Assembly: GCF_945873775.1 (NCBI RefSeq)
Contig: NZ_CAMCEC010000007.1
Span: forward strand, 51,296-115,295
DNA from: an uncultured Treponema sp.
Lineage (GTDB): Bacteria; Spirochaetota; Spirochaetia; Treponematales; Treponemataceae
Direction: 5' to 3'
DNA length: 64,000 nucleotides
In this document: one piece after another, positions 17,572 through 27,950 of the stretch
How positions within the stretch are numbered: position 1 is the stretch's first letter
Layout: the number at the start of each line of letters is the position of its first letter
Program-made: the position numbers and the translations under genes
Notes under the pieces: model-generated
What the model was told of the DNA's origin: nothing
The model's input: the letters and a program-made list of their open reading frames with translations, nothing else
Database searches by the model: none

Positions 17572-18084
17572 TCAGCCCCACATTTCCTTGAGAGTCTTTC
17601 CGCGACTCTGTGCTACAGCACGTGCGTCCATAAGATTTGCAACTGCGTCAAATGTAGCACGAACAACATTTACAGATGTGCGGGAACCCTGAGATTTTGA
17701 AATAACGTCAGTTACTCCAGCTGCATCCAAAACTGCACGAACAGGACCGCCGGCAATAATACCAGTACCAGGACAAGCCGGCTTAAGCAATACAGCAGAA
17801 CTCTTATACTTTCCGATCATTTCATGTGGAATTGTTCCATTCTTGAGCGGAAGAGTAATAAGATTTGCTCTTGCTTTTTCAAGGCTCTTTCTGATAGCTT
17901 CGGTAACATCGTTAGCCTTTCCAAATCCAAAGCCGATGCGTCCTTTCTTGTCGCCAACTACAGTCAATGCCGAGAAAGACATTCTGCGTCCACCTTTTAC
18001 AGTTTTTGCAGTGCGGTTAAGCTTTACAAGTTTTTCTACAAATTCGTCAGCAGGCTTTTTTTCATAGTTTTTCTGGTGTTCCAT
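17572..18084 (-). CDS. rpsE: 30S ribosomal protein S5
   Basis: The 170-residue protein has the dsRNA-binding-like domain ([20 protein letters not shown]) and the C-terminal fold ([20 protein letters not shown]). It shapes the mRNA entry side and decoding fidelity. Confidence 0.96.
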   Translation of the reverse strand: MEHQKNYEKKPADEFVEKLVKLNRTAKTVKGGRRMSFSALTVVGDKKGRIGFGFGKANDVTEAIRKSLEKARANLITLPLKNGTIPHEMIGKYKSSAVLLKPACPGTGIIAGGPVRAVLDAAGVTDVISKSQGSRTSVNVVRATFDAVANLMDARAVAQSRGKTLKEMWG

Positions 18085-18092
18085 AGCCTCTC

Positions 18093-18455
18093 CTAGAATA
18101 CAATCCCGGCAGAGCGGGTAGCGTCAGCAAGGGCTTTTACAACACCATGGTAAAGGTAACCGTTACGGTCAAACACTACTTTTGTAATGTTCTTTTCCTT
18201 GAGGCGTGAACCCAAAGCTTCTCCAAGTTTTGTTGCGCTTTCGACATTTGCCTTAAGCGTAATAAAATCCTTTTCAAGAGTTGAGATGGCGGCAAGAGTT
18301 CTGCCTTCATCATCATTAATTACCTGTGCATAAAGGTTACGGCCGCTTTTATACACTGTCAAGCGAGGGCGTTCTGCAGTTCCGTAAACAGACTTACGAA
18401 TGTGAATCTTTCTATGCAGGCGCTTTCTGTTTTTATCACTAAGTTTCTTGAACAT
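18093..18455 (-). CDS. rplR: 50S ribosomal protein L18
   Basis: The 120-residue protein carries [20 protein letters not shown] and ends [20 protein letters not shown], both diagnostic for L18, which helps bring 5S rRNA into the 50S subunit. Confidence 0.96.
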   Translation of the reverse strand: MFKKLSDKNRKRLHRKIHIRKSVYGTAERPRLTVYKSGRNLYAQVINDDEGRTLAAISTLEKDFITLKANVESATKLGEALGSRLKEKNITKVVFDRNGYLYHGVVKALADATRSAGIVF

Positions 18456-18466
18456 ATCAATTCACC

Positions 18467-19009
18467 TTATTTTACGCCGGTCTTACCGACTTTACGTCTG
18501 ATAACTTCGTTGTCATAGCGTATACCTTTTCCTTTGTAAGGCTCAGGCTTGCGCAATTTGCGAATCTGTGCGCTGAATTCACCAACCTGCTGCTTGTCAA
18601 TTCCAGAAATAGTAAGCTTTCCGTCTTTGTCAGCAGTTACAGTAAGTCCTTCAGGAATAACAGCAACGAACTCAGAAGAATATCCAAGGTTCATTATAAT
18701 TGTTTTTCCCTGAACTTCAGCACGATAACCAACACCTGTAATTATAAGTGTCTTAGAGAAGCCCTGTGTTACTCCCACAACCATGTTGTGAATGAGATTG
18801 CGGTACAAACCGTGACATGCGCTTGCAGCCTTTGTCTCATTTGCAGGATTAACAATAACTTCGGCGCCTTTTACTTCAACATTTACAAGACCGTTAATAT
18901 CCTGCTTAAGCTCGCCTTTTGGACCTTTTACAGTAACCAAGTTAGGAGCAACAGTAACAGTAACGCCTGCTGGAATAGCAACAGGAAGTTTTCCAATCTT
19001 AGATGCCAT
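18467..19009 (-). CDS. rplF: 50S ribosomal protein L6
   Basis: The 180-residue protein has two L6 repeats and the C-terminal signature PEPYKGKGIRYDNEVIRRK. It sits near the factor-binding site of the 50S subunit. Confidence 0.96.
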   Translation of the reverse strand: MASKIGKLPVAIPAGVTVTVAPNLVTVKGPKGELKQDINGLVNVEVKGAEVIVNPANETKAASACHGLYRNLIHNMVVGVTQGFSKTLIITGVGYRAEVQGKTIIMNLGYSSEFVAVIPEGLTVTADKDGKLTISGIDKQQVGEFSAQIRKLRKPEPYKGKGIRYDNEVIRRKVGKTGVK

Positions 19010-19021
19010 TTCTTCCTCCTA

Positions 19022-19423
19022 TTACCATACTTTGCAGATCAACTCGCCGCCGACCATCTTTTCAGAAGCCTTTTTGCCAGTTGTAACACCGCTTGATGTT
19101 GAAACGATTAAAGTGCCGTATCCGTTGTAAACGCTAGGCAATTCTCTGTAGCCAGAATAAGCACGGCGACCTGGTGTAGAAATTTTCTTCATGCCGTGAA
19201 TAACTGACTTGTTGAAGTCGTCATATTTCAAAAAGATACGGATAACAGTGTGTCCGTTGTCATCCTGAACTTTTTTGAAATTCTTAATATATCCTTCTGT
19301 TTTAAGGATCTTTACAATTTCCAGTTTCATCTTAGAAGTAGGAACATCTACTTTTTCATGACCGGCTCTTGCCGCGTTCTGGACTTTTGCAAGCATATCT
19401 GCTATTGGGTCTGAAGCTGCCAT
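19022..19423 (-). CDS. rpsH: 30S ribosomal protein S8
   Basis: The 133-residue protein starts [20 protein letters not shown] and ends [20 protein letters not shown], the S8 signature. S8 binds the central domain of 16S rRNA and represses the spc operon in E. coli. I did not look for that site here. Confidence 0.96.
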   Translation of the reverse strand: MAASDPIADMLAKVQNAARAGHEKVDVPTSKMKLEIVKILKTEGYIKNFKKVQDDNGHTVIRIFLKYDDFNKSVIHGMKKISTPGRRAYSGYRELPSVYNGYGTLIVSTSSGVTTGKKASEKMVGGELICKVW

Positions 19424-19441
19424 TTCTATAATCTCCTGTCA

Positions 19442-19627
19442 CTACCAAGATGATTTTGTGACGCCCGGTAAAAGGCCTTCACTTGCTAATTTGCGGAAGC
19501 AGATACGACAAATCTTGAACTTACGCAAATATCCATGTGGACGACCGCAAATCTGGCACCTATTATATCTACGAGTAGCATATTTTGGTGTGCGGCTTGC
19601 CTTGATAATCATTGATTTCTTAGCCAT
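19442..19627 (-). CDS. rpsN: 30S ribosomal protein S14, zinc-binding type
   Basis: The 61-residue short S14 has both CxxC pairs (CQICGRP and CRICF), so it is the zinc-containing type Z form and not the long zinc-free form. Confidence 0.96.
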   Translation of the reverse strand: MAKKSMIIKASRTPKYATRRYNRCQICGRPHGYLRKFKICRICFRKLASEGLLPGVTKSSW

Positions 19628-19638
19628 GAACTTCTTCC

Positions 19639-20190
19639 TTATTTCCTAAACGGCATTCCAAACTTGGTCAACAGGGCGCGAGCCTCATTGTCTGTGCGTG
19701 CGCTTGTAACAATGCTGATGTTCATACCGGCAATCTTAACGATTTTATCGAAATCAATTTCCGGGAAGATAATCTGTTCTGTAATACCAAGAGAGAAATT
19801 TCCATGTCCATCAAAACCAGTAGCTTTGATTCCGCGGAAATCCTTTACACGAGGAAGAGCAACATTGATAAGACGATCGAGGAATTCATACATGATGTTT
19901 CCACGAAGAGTTACCATTGCTCCTACTTCATTGCCTTCACGAAGTTTGAAGTTTGCAATACTTTTCTTAGCTCTTGTTTTAACAGCTTTCTGGCCGGTAA
20001 TCTGAGTGAGATCTGTAACTGCAGCATCAAGAAGTTTCTTATTCGTGAGAGCTTCGCCAACACCCATGCTTACGACAACTTTTTTTACTGCCGGAATCTG
20101 CATTACGGATGTGTATCCAAGCTCCTTAAAGAGCTCTGGAGCGATTTTTTCCTTATAGACTTTCTTAAGCCGTGGTACGTAATTTTCCAT
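19639..20190 (-). CDS. rplE: 50S ribosomal protein L5
   Basis: The 183-residue protein carries the L5 segments [12 protein letters not shown] and the C-terminal [18 protein letters not shown]. It binds 5S rRNA. The track starts nine codons early at a TTG inside rplX. The ATG at 20190 overlaps the rplX stop as TAATG. Confidence 0.95.
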   Translation of the reverse strand: MENYVPRLKKVYKEKIAPELFKELGYTSVMQIPAVKKVVVSMGVGEALTNKKLLDAAVTDLTQITGQKAVKTRAKKSIANFKLREGNEVGAMVTLRGNIMYEFLDRLINVALPRVKDFRGIKATGFDGHGNFSLGITEQIIFPEIDFDKIVKIAGMNISIVTSARTDNEARALLTKFGMPFRK

Positions 20191-20513
20191 TACAGTGCTT
20201 CTCCACACTTGCGGCAAACACGAGTTTTCTTGTCGCCATCAAGTTTATATCCTGCTCTGACAGGGCGTCCGCATTTTTTACATACGAGCGCTACATTTGA
20301 TATGTCCAGAGGTGCTTCGATTTCAGCAATTCCGCCTGCATCCTGCTGGGACTTCCTCTTTATTGCTTTCTTTACAATATTGCAACCGCTTACAATAACA
20401 CGTCCTTTGTTATTCTTTTCAAATACACGGACGATTGTTCCGCGCTTGCCCTTGTCTTTTCCAGCAATGATTTCAACGTTATCATTCTTATGGATCTTGT
20501 ATTTATGCTGCAT
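20190..20513 (-). CDS. rplX: 50S ribosomal protein L24
   Basis: The 107-residue protein has the KOW motif ([19 protein letters not shown]) and a C-terminal zinc-ribbon-like CKKCGRP ... CRKCGE. The ATG at 20513 follows AGGAG. The track TTG three codons upstream is rejected. Confidence 0.95.
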   Translation of the reverse strand: MQHKYKIHKNDNVEIIAGKDKGKRGTIVRVFEKNNKGRVIVSGCNIVKKAIKRKSQQDAGGIAEIEAPLDISNVALVCKKCGRPVRAGYKLDGDKKTRVCRKCGEAL

Positions 20514-20527
20514 ACTGTCCAAGCTCC

Positions 20528-20896
20528 TTAGAGAACTTCCGGAGCAAGCGATATGATCTTCATAAAGTCCATATCACGAAGCTCGCGAGCTACAGGTCCA
20601 AAAATACGTTTTCCCTTTGGATTCTTGTCTGCATCGATAAGAACGCAAGCGTTGTCATCAAAGCGGATATATGTTCCATCTGGACGGCGGTATTCTTTTG
20701 CCACACGGACAATTACAGCCTTCTGTACTGAACCTTCTTTAATTGTAGATGTAGGAATCGCTTCCTTTACAGCTACCACAACAATGTCACCAATACCTGC
20801 ATAGCGGCGGTGTGAGCCACCTAAAACCTTAATGCACTGAACCAATTTAGCTCCGGAGTTATCGGCAACAACCATTTTTGATTGCATCTGAAGCAT
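20528..20896 (-). CDS. rplN: 50S ribosomal protein L14
   Basis: The 122-residue protein has [19 protein letters not shown] at the N-terminus and [20 protein letters not shown] at the C-terminus. AGGAG precedes the ATG at 20896. L14 contributes to an inter-subunit bridge. Confidence 0.96.
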   Translation of the reverse strand: MLQMQSKMVVADNSGAKLVQCIKVLGGSHRRYAGIGDIVVVAVKEAIPTSTIKEGSVQKAVIVRVAKEYRRPDGTYIRFDDNACVLIDADKNPKGKRIFGPVARELRDMDFMKIISLAPEVL

Positions 20897-20911
20897 AATC
20901 TTACTCCTGCC

Positions 20912-21184
20912 TTATTTGGCTCTCTCGATTATTGTATCGAGACGCCAGCATTTTTCTTTGCTGATCGGACTGCATTCTACGATGCGAACTGTGTCTCCAA
21001 TATGAGCCTCGTTCTTTTCATCGTGGGCCTTGCATTTCTTGGTCCGTGTAACATATTTCTTGTAAAGGCGGTCCATTTTTTTCTTATCAATAGAAACAAC
21101 GATAGTCTTGTCCATCTTGTCGCTAGTGACGATACCTACGAATGAACGTTTTGCACCTTTTTTCTGCACATTCTGTTCTTCCAC
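20912..21184 (-). CDS. rpsQ: 30S ribosomal protein S17
   Basis: The 90-residue OB-fold protein contains GIVTSDKMDKTIVVSIDKKK and DTVRIVECSPISKEK. The start is a GTG seven bases after AGGAG. Confidence 0.95.
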   Translation of the reverse strand: MEEQNVQKKGAKRSFVGIVTSDKMDKTIVVSIDKKKMDRLYKKYVTRTKKCKAHDEKNEAHIGDTVRIVECSPISKEKCWRLDTIIERAK

Positions 21185-21194
21185 GGGTCAGCTC

Positions 21195-21437
21195 CTAGTT
21201 TTTTGCAGCAATAGCTTCAGCAGCAGCTGCTCTGAATTTTGCCAGATCCTGCTGATGAATAAGCGTATTAAGGCGGGCAATTTCATGGCGCATTGTACGC
21301 TTCTGCATTGGATTATCTACATGGCCAATTACGCTCTGAAAGCGAAAGTCCATGTACTGTTTTTTAAGTTCATTGCGCTTTGCAACGAGTTCATCATAAG
21401 AAAGATCTTTATCCTTTTTTTTCTTTGAATCAGCCAT
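21195..21437 (-). CDS. rpmC: 50S ribosomal protein L29
   Basis: This 80-residue helical protein has the L29 core [18 protein letters not shown] and the motif [20 protein letters not shown]. The N-terminal lysine run and C-terminal alanine-rich tail make it slightly longer than the usual 65 residues. Confidence 0.94.
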   Translation of the reverse strand: MADSKKKKDKDLSYDELVAKRNELKKQYMDFRFQSVIGHVDNPMQKRTMRHEIARLNTLIHQQDLAKFRAAAAEAIAAKN

Positions 21438-21447
21438 TTCTTACTCC

Positions 21448-21864
21448 TTACTCGACTGTTGGGCGGAATGCCACTTTTGTTTTAATTGGAAGTTTGCTTG
21501 CAGCAAGATGCATTGCTTTTTCAGCGAGCTTTTTGTCTACTCCGCCAACTTCAAATAAAATCATACCAGGTTTAATAACAGCGGCCCAGAATTCAGGCGC
21601 GCCCTTACCTTTTCCCATACGAGTGTCAGCCGGCTTCTTAGAAACTGGCTTGTCTGGGAAAACGCGTGTCCAAAGATTACCCTGACGGTTAATGCAACGG
21701 TTAATAGCAACACGAGCAGCTTCAATATGCTTTGCATTCAACCAAACCGGCTCCATTGCAACAAGCGCTATATCACCAAAATCAACATAGTTAATACGTG
21801 TAGCATTGCCTGTTGGACGGCCACGCTGAACTTTGCGGTGCGCAACTCTTTTAGGACTAAGCAT
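21448..21864 (-). CDS. rplP: 50S ribosomal protein L16
   Basis: The 138-residue protein begins [20 protein letters not shown] and has [19 protein letters not shown]. It helps place the A-site tRNA. Its first 8 bases overlap the end of rpsC. Confidence 0.96.
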   Translation of the reverse strand: MLSPKRVAHRKVQRGRPTGNATRINYVDFGDIALVAMEPVWLNAKHIEAARVAINRCINRQGNLWTRVFPDKPVSKKPADTRMGKGKGAPEFWAAVIKPGMILFEVGGVDKKLAEKAMHLAASKLPIKTKVAFRPTVE

Positions 21865-22609
21865 TTTCTACTTTTCCTCCCTCAGCTTTTGGGGAACGAG
21901 CAGACTTACGGTCGCCATTAGAGCGGTCGCGGCGAGGCTTTCTTACAATATCACCTGCATCCTCGTTCTGCTCACGTCCGTAATTCATTCCGTTGTAGAC
22001 CCATACTTTAATGCCGATCTTACCATAAGTAGTAAGAGCTTCATAAGTACCATAATCGATGTCAGCACGAAGAGTATGAAGAGGAACGCGTCCTTCCTTA
22101 AGCTCTTCTGAACGTGTCATATCAGCTCCGCCAAGACGACCAGAGATACGGATTTTTATACCCTGAGCTCCGCCCTTCATAGCGTTTGAAGCAGACTGCT
22201 TGAGAGCCTTGCGGAAAGAACCGCGGCCAGCAAGCTGACGGCCTACATTCTGCGCAATAAGAGAAGCATTGATTTCAGGACGTTTGATTTCCTTAATCTT
22301 AATCTGGACTTTCTTTGTCAGCTGCTTCTGAATATCTGCGCTGATTTTTTCAATAGTAGCGCCTTTAACACCAATAATAACACCCGGGCGTGCTGTGTGA
22401 ATTACAATAGTAACACGCTGCGGATGACGAACAATTTCAATTTCAGCAATATCTGCGTTCTTGCATTCAGGAAGAGAGCCAACAAGCTTGCGGATTTTCA
22501 TATCTTCCAAGAACAAGTCTGCATATTCACGAGAATCTGCATACCAACGAGACTGCCAAGTTTTGTTTACACCAAGGCGTAAACCGATAGGATTAACTTT
22601 CTGACCCAC
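21857..22609 (-). CDS. rpsC: 30S ribosomal protein S3
   Basis: The 250-residue protein has the KH domain ([18 protein letters not shown]) and the S3 core [20 protein letters not shown]. The track starts eight codons early. The GTG at 22609 gives the normal [13 protein letters not shown] start just after the rplV stop. The C-terminal 40 residues are a charged lineage-specific tail. Confidence 0.95.
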   Translation of the reverse strand: MGQKVNPIGLRLGVNKTWQSRWYADSREYADLFLEDMKIRKLVGSLPECKNADIAEIEIVRHPQRVTIVIHTARPGVIIGVKGATIEKISADIQKQLTKKVQIKIKEIKRPEINASLIAQNVGRQLAGRGSFRKALKQSASNAMKGGAQGIKIRISGRLGGADMTRSEELKEGRVPLHTLRADIDYGTYEALTTYGKIGIKVWVYNGMNYGREQNEDAGDIVRKPRRDRSNGDRKSARSPKAEGGKVENA

Positions 22610-22610
22610 T

Positions 22611-22967
22611 TTATTTTCCCGCCTTTTCGTCAACTACAACAGTGATATGACACATCCGCTTCAAGAGCTGATCAGCACGTCCGCGTCCACGGAACCATAC
22701 TCTTTTAAGTCTTGGACCTTCGTCAATACGAATTTCCTTAATGTAGAGCATATCTTCATCAAGTTGCTTATTCTTATTGAGAGCATTCGCTACTGCAGAT
22801 TTTAATGTTCCGCTGATAAGACGAGCGCCTTTCTGCGGCATTACATCAAGAATAGCCATAGCTTCAGAGCAAGACTTAGTCTTTACAACATTAGCTACAG
22901 GGCGAACCTTTGTAGGAGATGCAATGAGAAATTTAGTTGTGGCTACATAACCTTTCTTTTCAGCCAT
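22611..22967 (-). CDS. rplV: 50S ribosomal protein L22
   Basis: This 118-residue protein has [20 protein letters not shown] at the N-terminus and a C-terminal [14 protein letters not shown]. Its long loop lines the exit tunnel. The ATG at 22967, eight bases after AGGAG, is chosen over the GTG at 22976. Confidence 0.95.
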   Translation of the reverse strand: MAEKKGYVATTKFLIASPTKVRPVANVVKTKSCSEAMAILDVMPQKGARLISGTLKSAVANALNKNKQLDEDMLYIKEIRIDEGPRLKRVWFRGRGRADQLLKRMCHITVVVDEKAGK

Positions 22968-22981
22968 AATATCCACTCCTA

Positions 22982-23266
22982 TTATTTACCAGCTGATTTG
23001 TCTGAACCGCCATGTCCCTTGAATGTGCGTGTTGCAGCAAACTCACCAAGCTTGTGGCCTACCAAGTTTTCTGTAATATACACAGGAATCCATGACTTAC
23101 CGTTGTGCACTGAAATAGTATTTCCTACCATTTCAGGGATGATTGTCGAGCAGCGGGAATAAGTTTTAATCATTTTCTTATCAGCTGCTGATGCTTTGTT
23201 CATTTCTAAAACCTTTTTGTAAAGAGATTTCTCTATAAAAGGTCCTTTCTTAACTGATCTTGACAC
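22982..23266 (-). CDS. rpsS: 30S ribosomal protein S19
   Basis: The 94-residue protein starts [19 protein letters not shown] and contains [18 protein letters not shown]. The start is a GTG six bases after AGGAG. Confidence 0.96.
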   Translation of the reverse strand: MSRSVKKGPFIEKSLYKKVLEMNKASAADKKMIKTYSRCSTIIPEMVGNTISVHNGKSWIPVYITENLVGHKLGEFAATRTFKGHGGSDKSAGK

Positions 23267-23280
23267 GATTAACTCCTACC

Positions 23281-24105
23281 CTACTTCTTGCGGCGACTAA
23301 TAATGAAACGACTAGATGTCTTTCTCTTATTGCGTGTTTTGTAACCACGGCAAGGCTGTCCCCAAGGAGTAACTGGCTGATGTCCTTTTCCAGCGCCTTC
23401 ACCACCACCAAGCGGATGATCAACAGGGTTCATTGCCATACCACGTACAGTCGGGCGAATACCACGCCATCTGTTGCGTCCAGCTTTACCAAGCTTAGTG
23501 TTCATGCGGTCTTCATTTCCAACAATACCGATTGTTGCATAGCACTTTCTGTGAATACGGCGAAGCTCTCCAGAAGGAAGCTTTATAGTTACGTAATCAC
23601 CTTCTTTTGCAGCAACAAGAGCACCTGTTCCAGCAGAGCGAACAAGCTGTCCGCCACGGCCAAGAGTAAGCTCAATATTGTGTACAGTGAATCCAATCGG
23701 AATAACATCCAGTGGAAGAGCATTAGCTACAGTAGGAGCTGCGTTTTCACCAGACATAATTTTCTGTCCAACTGTAAGACCTTTTGGAGCAATGATGTAG
23801 CGTTTTTCACCATCAGCATAAGCAATCAAAGCAATGTTTGCGCTGCGGAATGGATCGTATTCAATTGTCTTTACAGTTCCAGGAATACCATGCTTATCGC
23901 GTCTAAAATCGATTTCACGGTATTTTCTTTTATGACCGCCGCCCTGATGACGTACAGAAATACGTCCGCCTGCGCCACGACCAGCTTTTGATTTGCGGCC
24001 ATGAGTCAAGCTTTTTTCGGGTTTATCGGCTGTCAATTCTTCGCGAACCAAGTCAACACGGCCGCGTGTACCTTTTGAATAAGGCTTGTATATCTTAAGA
24101 GCCAT
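23281..24105 (-). CDS. rplB: 50S ribosomal protein L2
   Basis: The 274-residue protein ends with the conserved peptidyl-transferase-proximal region [20 protein letters not shown], followed by [21 protein letters not shown]2 is needed for subunit joining. Confidence 0.97.
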   Translation of the reverse strand: MALKIYKPYSKGTRGRVDLVREELTADKPEKSLTHGRKSKAGRGAGGRISVRHQGGGHKRKYREIDFRRDKHGIPGTVKTIEYDPFRSANIALIAYADGEKRYIIAPKGLTVGQKIMSGENAAPTVANALPLDVIPIGFTVHNIELTLGRGGQLVRSAGTGALVAAKEGDYVTIKLPSGELRRIHRKCYATIGIVGNEDRMNTKLGKAGRNRWRGIRPTVRGMAMNPVDHPLGGGEGAGKGHQPVTPWGQPCRGYKTRNKRKTSSRFIISRRKK

Positions 24106-24134
24106 ATGGTTCCCCTTACTTACAGTTTAAAGGC

Positions 24135-24419
24135 TTAAACACCTTCAAACACCTTGATTGTTTCGCCAGCAGCAAGCTTTACGATTGCTTTTTTGTAGCC
24201 AGCAGTTCTTCCAGGTCTTCCGCGAAGACGCTTGATTTTTCCTTTTACATTGATAGTCTTGCAGTCTTCAACATTTACATTGAAAAGCTTGCGTACAGCT
24301 TCTTTAATCTGAAACTTTGTAGCTGCAGGGTCAACAATAAAAGTATATTTATTCTGTTCACGGAGTGCTGTTGCTTTTTCAGAAAGAACAGGTTTAATAA
24401 GAACATCATTGAATGTCAT
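24135..24419 (-). CDS. rplW: 50S ribosomal protein L23
   Basis: The 94-residue protein has LIKPVLSEKATALREQNKYT and RLRGRPGRTAGYKKAIVKL. L23 docks trigger factor and SRP at the tunnel exit. It overlaps the rplD stop by one base. Confidence 0.95.
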   Translation of the reverse strand: MTFNDVLIKPVLSEKATALREQNKYTFIVDPAATKFQIKEAVRKLFNVNVEDCKTINVKGKIKRLRGRPGRTAGYKKAIVKLAAGETIKVFEGV

Positions 24420-25057
24420 TATTTTGCCTCCTTGTCTTCAGCATAGAAATCAGAAAGATTTTTTGCAGCACCTTCAAGCATGATGATTTTTCTTCCGTAG
24501 AAGAGATCATGCGCACGAAGACGGTTGTAAGAGAGGAAATAAACATTCGGAAGGTTTCTTCCAGCCTGCTTGATTTTCGCATCGTCATCTTTAAGAAGAA
24601 TAACAGTGCGCTCGTCTTTTACAAAGTTCTTAAGGATTTTTACCAAGTCCTTTGTCTTTCCGCTTTCAATAGTAAAATCTTCAACAACAGTAAGTCTGTC
24701 TGCCTGAGCCTGAAGACTCAAGATAGACTTCATTGCGAGACGTTTTTCTTTCTTTGGAATTGCATAGCTGTAATCACGTGGTTTTGGTCCAAAAATTGTA
24801 CCGCCGCCAACTGTAATTGGAGACTTTTTATCACCACGACGTGCATTACCAGTTCCCTTCTGCTTGTAAGGTTTAGCATTGCTGCCATGAACTTCTGCAC
24901 GTGTTTTTGTACATGCTGTTCCAACACGTTTATTTGCTAATTCGTTAGTGATGGCATAGTAAATAACATCTTCGTTAATTGGAAGTCCGAAAATTTTGTC
25001 ATCAAGATTGATAGTCCTGAGTTCTTTGCCATCGATTGAATAGACTTTCTTTTCCAT
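24419..25057 (-). CDS. rplD: 50S ribosomal protein L4
   Basis: The 212-residue protein has the tunnel-lining loop region KPYKQKGTGNARRGDKKSPI and the downstream GGTIFGPKPRDYSY. In E. coli L4 also represses the S10 operon. Whether it does so here is unknown. Confidence 0.95.
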   Translation of the reverse strand: MEKKVYSIDGKELRTINLDDKIFGLPINEDVIYYAITNELANKRVGTACTKTRAEVHGSNAKPYKQKGTGNARRGDKKSPITVGGGTIFGPKPRDYSYAIPKKEKRLAMKSILSLQAQADRLTVVEDFTIESGKTKDLVKILKNFVKDERTVILLKDDDAKIKQAGRNLPNVYFLSYNRLRAHDLFYGRKIIMLEGAAKNLSDFYAEDKEAK

Positions 25058-25071
25058 ACTATTCCTCGACC

Positions 25072-25692
25072 TTATTTCTTAACCGCAGCCTTAACGATAA
25101 GAGTACAGTTTCTTACACCAGGAACTGCACCACGAACCATCAAAACATTGAGCTCAGGGTCAACTTTCACAACCTTGAGGTTTTGTACTGTAACGCGATC
25201 AAACCCCATGCGGCCAGGCATCTTAACATTTTTAAGACAATGTCCCGGAGTTGTACAGCATCCAGTGCCGCCAGCTTCACGATGGAATTTTGAACCGTGT
25301 GTAGCACGTCCGCCGTGGAAGCCCCATCTCTTCATTACACCCTGAAAACCTTTACCTTTTGAGGTAGCAGTTACGTCGATGAAACGAACCTTTTCAAACA
25401 ATTCTACACCAATCTGGTCGCCAACTTTAACTTCACCTTCAAAATCTCTGAATTCTTTAAGATGACGTTTTGGTGTAATGTTCTCTGGAAACTGCTTTGC
25501 GTATGGCTTTGTAATCTTGTGAGGCTTCAAATCCTCAAGTCCAAGGACAACAGCTTCATAGCCGCACTTTTCCTGTGTCTTTGTAGCAACAACAGTGTTT
25601 GGCTCGACGCGGATCACGGTTACTGGTGTCAGATTGCCGTTTTCATCGAAAACCTGTGTCATTCCTACTTTTTTTGCTATCAGACCTTTCAT
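25072..25692 (-). CDS. rplC: 50S ribosomal protein L3
   Basis: The 206-residue protein has the loop TSKGKGFQGVMKRWGFHGGR followed by HGSKFHREAGG, and the KMPGRMGFDRVTVQNL region. L3 is a primary assembly protein of the 50S subunit. Confidence 0.96.
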   Translation of the reverse strand: MKGLIAKKVGMTQVFDENGNLTPVTVIRVEPNTVVATKTQEKCGYEAVVLGLEDLKPHKITKPYAKQFPENITPKRHLKEFRDFEGEVKVGDQIGVELFEKVRFIDVTATSKGKGFQGVMKRWGFHGGRATHGSKFHREAGGTGCCTTPGHCLKNVKMPGRMGFDRVTVQNLKVVKVDPELNVLMVRGAVPGVRNCTLIVKAAVKK

Positions 25693-25773
25693 CTGAATCT
25701 CCTAAACTTGGCCGCCATCCCCGATCCAAGGGGACCGTTACCTTTATTTTACAGAAACCGGATTTTATTCCGA

Positions 25774-26082
25774 TTACTGCTTGATTTCTACATCAACACC
25801 TGCTGGAAGCTCAAGTTTCATCAAAGAATCCATTACTTCTGAGCTTGGTTCAAAAATGTCAATAAGGCGTTTGTGAGTTCTCATCTCAAACTGTTCACGT
25901 GACTTCTTGTTAACGAAAGGTGAACGGAGAACAGTAACTTTATTGATTCTTGTTGGAAGCGGGATTGGTCCTGAAACCTTTGCTCCTGCCTTCTGAACCT
26001 GCTGCACGATGTCTTTTGCGCTCTGATCGATAAGAGCTACGTCAAAAGCACGAAGTCTTACACGAATCTTGCCATTTGCCAT
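25774..26082 (-). CDS. rpsJ: 30S ribosomal protein S10
   Basis: This 102-residue protein has [20 protein letters not shown] and the mid-region [20 protein letters not shown]. It also partners NusB in antitermination. The track start at 26127 is rejected because GGAG precedes the ATG at 26082. Confidence 0.96.
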   Translation of the reverse strand: MANGKIRVRLRAFDVALIDQSAKDIVQQVQKAGAKVSGPIPLPTRINKVTVLRSPFVNKKSREQFEMRTHKRLIDIFEPSSEVMDSLMKLELPAGVDVEIKQ

Positions 26083-26130
26083 GATATTCTCCAAATAGGG
26101 CAGAAAGCTAAGCCTTCTGCCCTTCAATAA

Positions 26131-27318
26131 CTATTCGATAATCTTTGTTACCTGTCCAGAAGCGATTGTGCGTCCGCCTTCACGGATAGCAAGCTTAAGA
26201 CCTTCATCCATAGCGATTGGGTGAATAAGTTCACCGATGATCTTAACGTTGTCGCCAGGTTTTACCATGTCTGTTCCAGGTTCAAGTTCAACAGTACCAG
26301 TAATATCTGTTGTTCTGAAGTAGAACTGTGGGCGGTAGCCTGTGAAGAATGGGCTGTGGCGTCCACCTTCTTCCTTTGAAAGAACGTAGATTTGAGCCTC
26401 GAACTTTGTGTGTGGGTGGATGCTTCCCGGAGCAGCAAGAACCTGTCCGCGGATAACATCTTTCTTTTCAACACCACGAAGAAGAATACCAGCGTTGTCA
26501 CCAGCCATACCTTCGTTAAGAGTCTTGTTGAACATTTCGATTCCAGTTACAGTAGAAGACTGTGTTGGGCGGATACCAACGATTTCAACAGCATCACCCA
26601 TGTGGATAACACCGCGCTCGATACGTCCAGTAACAACAGTACCACGTCCTGTGATTGTGAAGATGTCCTCAATTGGCATCAAGAATGGCTTCTGGTCATC
26701 GCGAACTGGATCATCAAACCATGTGTCCATAGCTGTAAGAAGCTCTTCGATGCATTTTGTGTTTTCTGGGTTATCAGATTCGTTCAAAGCCTTAAATGCA
26801 GATCCCTGGATAATTGGTGTGTCCTCAGAGAAGCCGTATCCTTTGAGAGTTTCTTTTACTTCGTCAACAACGAGCATAAGAAGATCTGGATCGTCAACAA
26901 GGTCAACCTTGTTAAGGAATACGATAATCTTTGGTACACCAACCTGACGAGCAAGAAGAAGGTGCTCTTTTGTCTGTGGCATAACTGAATCTGGAGCAGA
27001 AACAACGAGGATAGCTCCATCCATCTGAGCAGCACCAGTAATCATGTTCTTGATGTAGTCAGCATGTCCTGGGCAGTCAATATGTGCATAGTGACGCTTG
27101 TCAGACTGATACTCAAGGTGGCGGCTGTTGATAGTAATACCACGAGCCTTTTCCTCTGGCGCATTGTCGATTTCATCGTACTTCAAGAGCTTATCACCGT
27201 ATTTTTTTGCACAATAAGCAGTGATAGCAGCAGAAAGTGTAGTCTTACCATGGTCAACGTGACCGATAGTACCAACGTTCATGTGAGGTTTAGTTCTGTT
27301 GAACTCTTCCTTTGCCAT
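26131..27318 (-). CDS. tuf: Elongation factor Tu
   Basis: The 395-residue GTPase delivers aminoacyl-tRNA to the ribosome. [10 protein letters not shown] (P loop), DCPGHADY (G3) and NKVDLVDD (G4) are intact, with the two beta-barrel domains following ([16 protein letters not shown]). It is the first gene of the S10 unit, 48 bp before rpsJ, preceded by a very long leader. The usual fusA neighbour is absent. Confidence 0.97.
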   Translation of the reverse strand: MAKEEFNRTKPHMNVGTIGHVDHGKTTLSAAITAYCAKKYGDKLLKYDEIDNAPEEKARGITINSRHLEYQSDKRHYAHIDCPGHADYIKNMITGAAQMDGAILVVSAPDSVMPQTKEHLLLARQVGVPKIIVFLNKVDLVDDPDLLMLVVDEVKETLKGYGFSEDTPIIQGSAFKALNESDNPENTKCIEELLTAMDTWFDDPVRDDQKPFLMPIEDIFTITGRGTVVTGRIERGVIHMGDAVEIVGIRPTQSSTVTGIEMFNKTLNEGMAGDNAGILLRGVEKKDVIRGQVLAAPGSIHPHTKFEAQIYVLSKEEGGRHSPFFTGYRPQFYFRTTDITGTVELEPGTDMVKPGDNVKIIGELIHPIAMDEGLKLAIREGGRTIASGQVTKIIE

Positions 27319-27803
27319 GATTTTCTCCTTGCCTTGCAGTGTTTTACTGCGGCATTATGTTGTATTTTATGTGTTGCACTTTAAGCCAGAAAATATGCCT
27401 CTTAAAAAGCAGACAATATTTTCGCATACACACTTGACCAATTTAACTAGGACGATTCTATACGTGAATGGACAACATCAAAAATTCTGTTTCATCTATT
27501 CGAAGCAGCTGGCCTTTTCCACCTAGCATCATCCGGGCTGACGATTGGTTTGGAATTCAGAACCTTTTTTTAGCTGAAACAAACTGCGGGAGCAATTCTT
27601 TCAGCCAGTCAGAAGCCTGAACACGCAACCGTTTAATAGAAAGTCTCAACGAAACTTTCTGCACATTCAGGGTGTGAAACTCTACAGCCGCACTGCGGAA
27701 GTTTTACGATTTTCACCAGACAGCTAAAACTGTCCGTCCGACTATCAAACACTCTGTCTGCAAAAATGCAGAATACGCCTTATAAAGGCATAAATGTTCT
27801 GTA
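27319..27803 (-). ncRNA. Long structured 5' leader of the tuf-S10 operon (candidate regulatory RNA)
   Basis: About 480 nt separate the only good promoter from the tuf start codon. The minus strand holds several short hairpins in series: CTGCA/TGCAG, CGGACAG/CTGTCTG, CCGC/GCGG, AGAAAGT/ACTTTCT and GCTGAAA/TTTCAGC, the last followed by TAAAAAAAGG. I find no match by eye to SRP RNA, RNase P RNA, tmRNA or a tRNA. A 44-codon minus-strand open frame lies in it but has no ribosome-binding site. Its function is unknown. Confidence 0.45.
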
Positions 27804-27832
27804 TTTATATACTTTTTTCAAAAAAGAATCAA
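27804..27832 (-). promoter_or_regulatory. tuf-S10 operon promoter, TTGATT-N17-TATAAA
   Basis: TTGATT (27832-27827) and TATAAA (27809-27804) are 17 bp apart, just downstream of the rpsG terminator. This predicts a transcript start near 27797. Confidence 0.65.
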
Positions 27833-27900
27833 GGGGCTAAAACTTTTATTTGGAAAATAATTGAAAATATATTTACTAAATTCAAATTTTTAAAAGACAT

Positions 27901-27930
27901 AAAAAAACCGCCTTGGAAAAACCAAAGCGG
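27901..27930 (-). terminator. Terminator after rpsG
   Basis: CCGCTTTGG pairs with CCAAGGCGG (one G-U) around five T and is followed by a run of seven T. It separates rpsL-rpsG from tuf. Confidence 0.9.
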
Positions 27931-27950
27931 CTGTTCTGAAAAAGCAAGAA

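Noticed and set aside
27440-27560. Possible SRP RNA, RNase P RNA or tRNA in the tuf leader
   Set aside because: None of the conserved cores (GGAAGGAAGCAGCC-like, GAGGAAAGTCC-like, or a TTCGA T-loop with pairing arms) is present.
27560-27700. Open frame of about 44 codons on the minus strand inside the tuf leader
   Set aside because: It has no ribosome-binding site and no suitable start codon, and it overlaps the predicted hairpins. I cannot tell it from chance.
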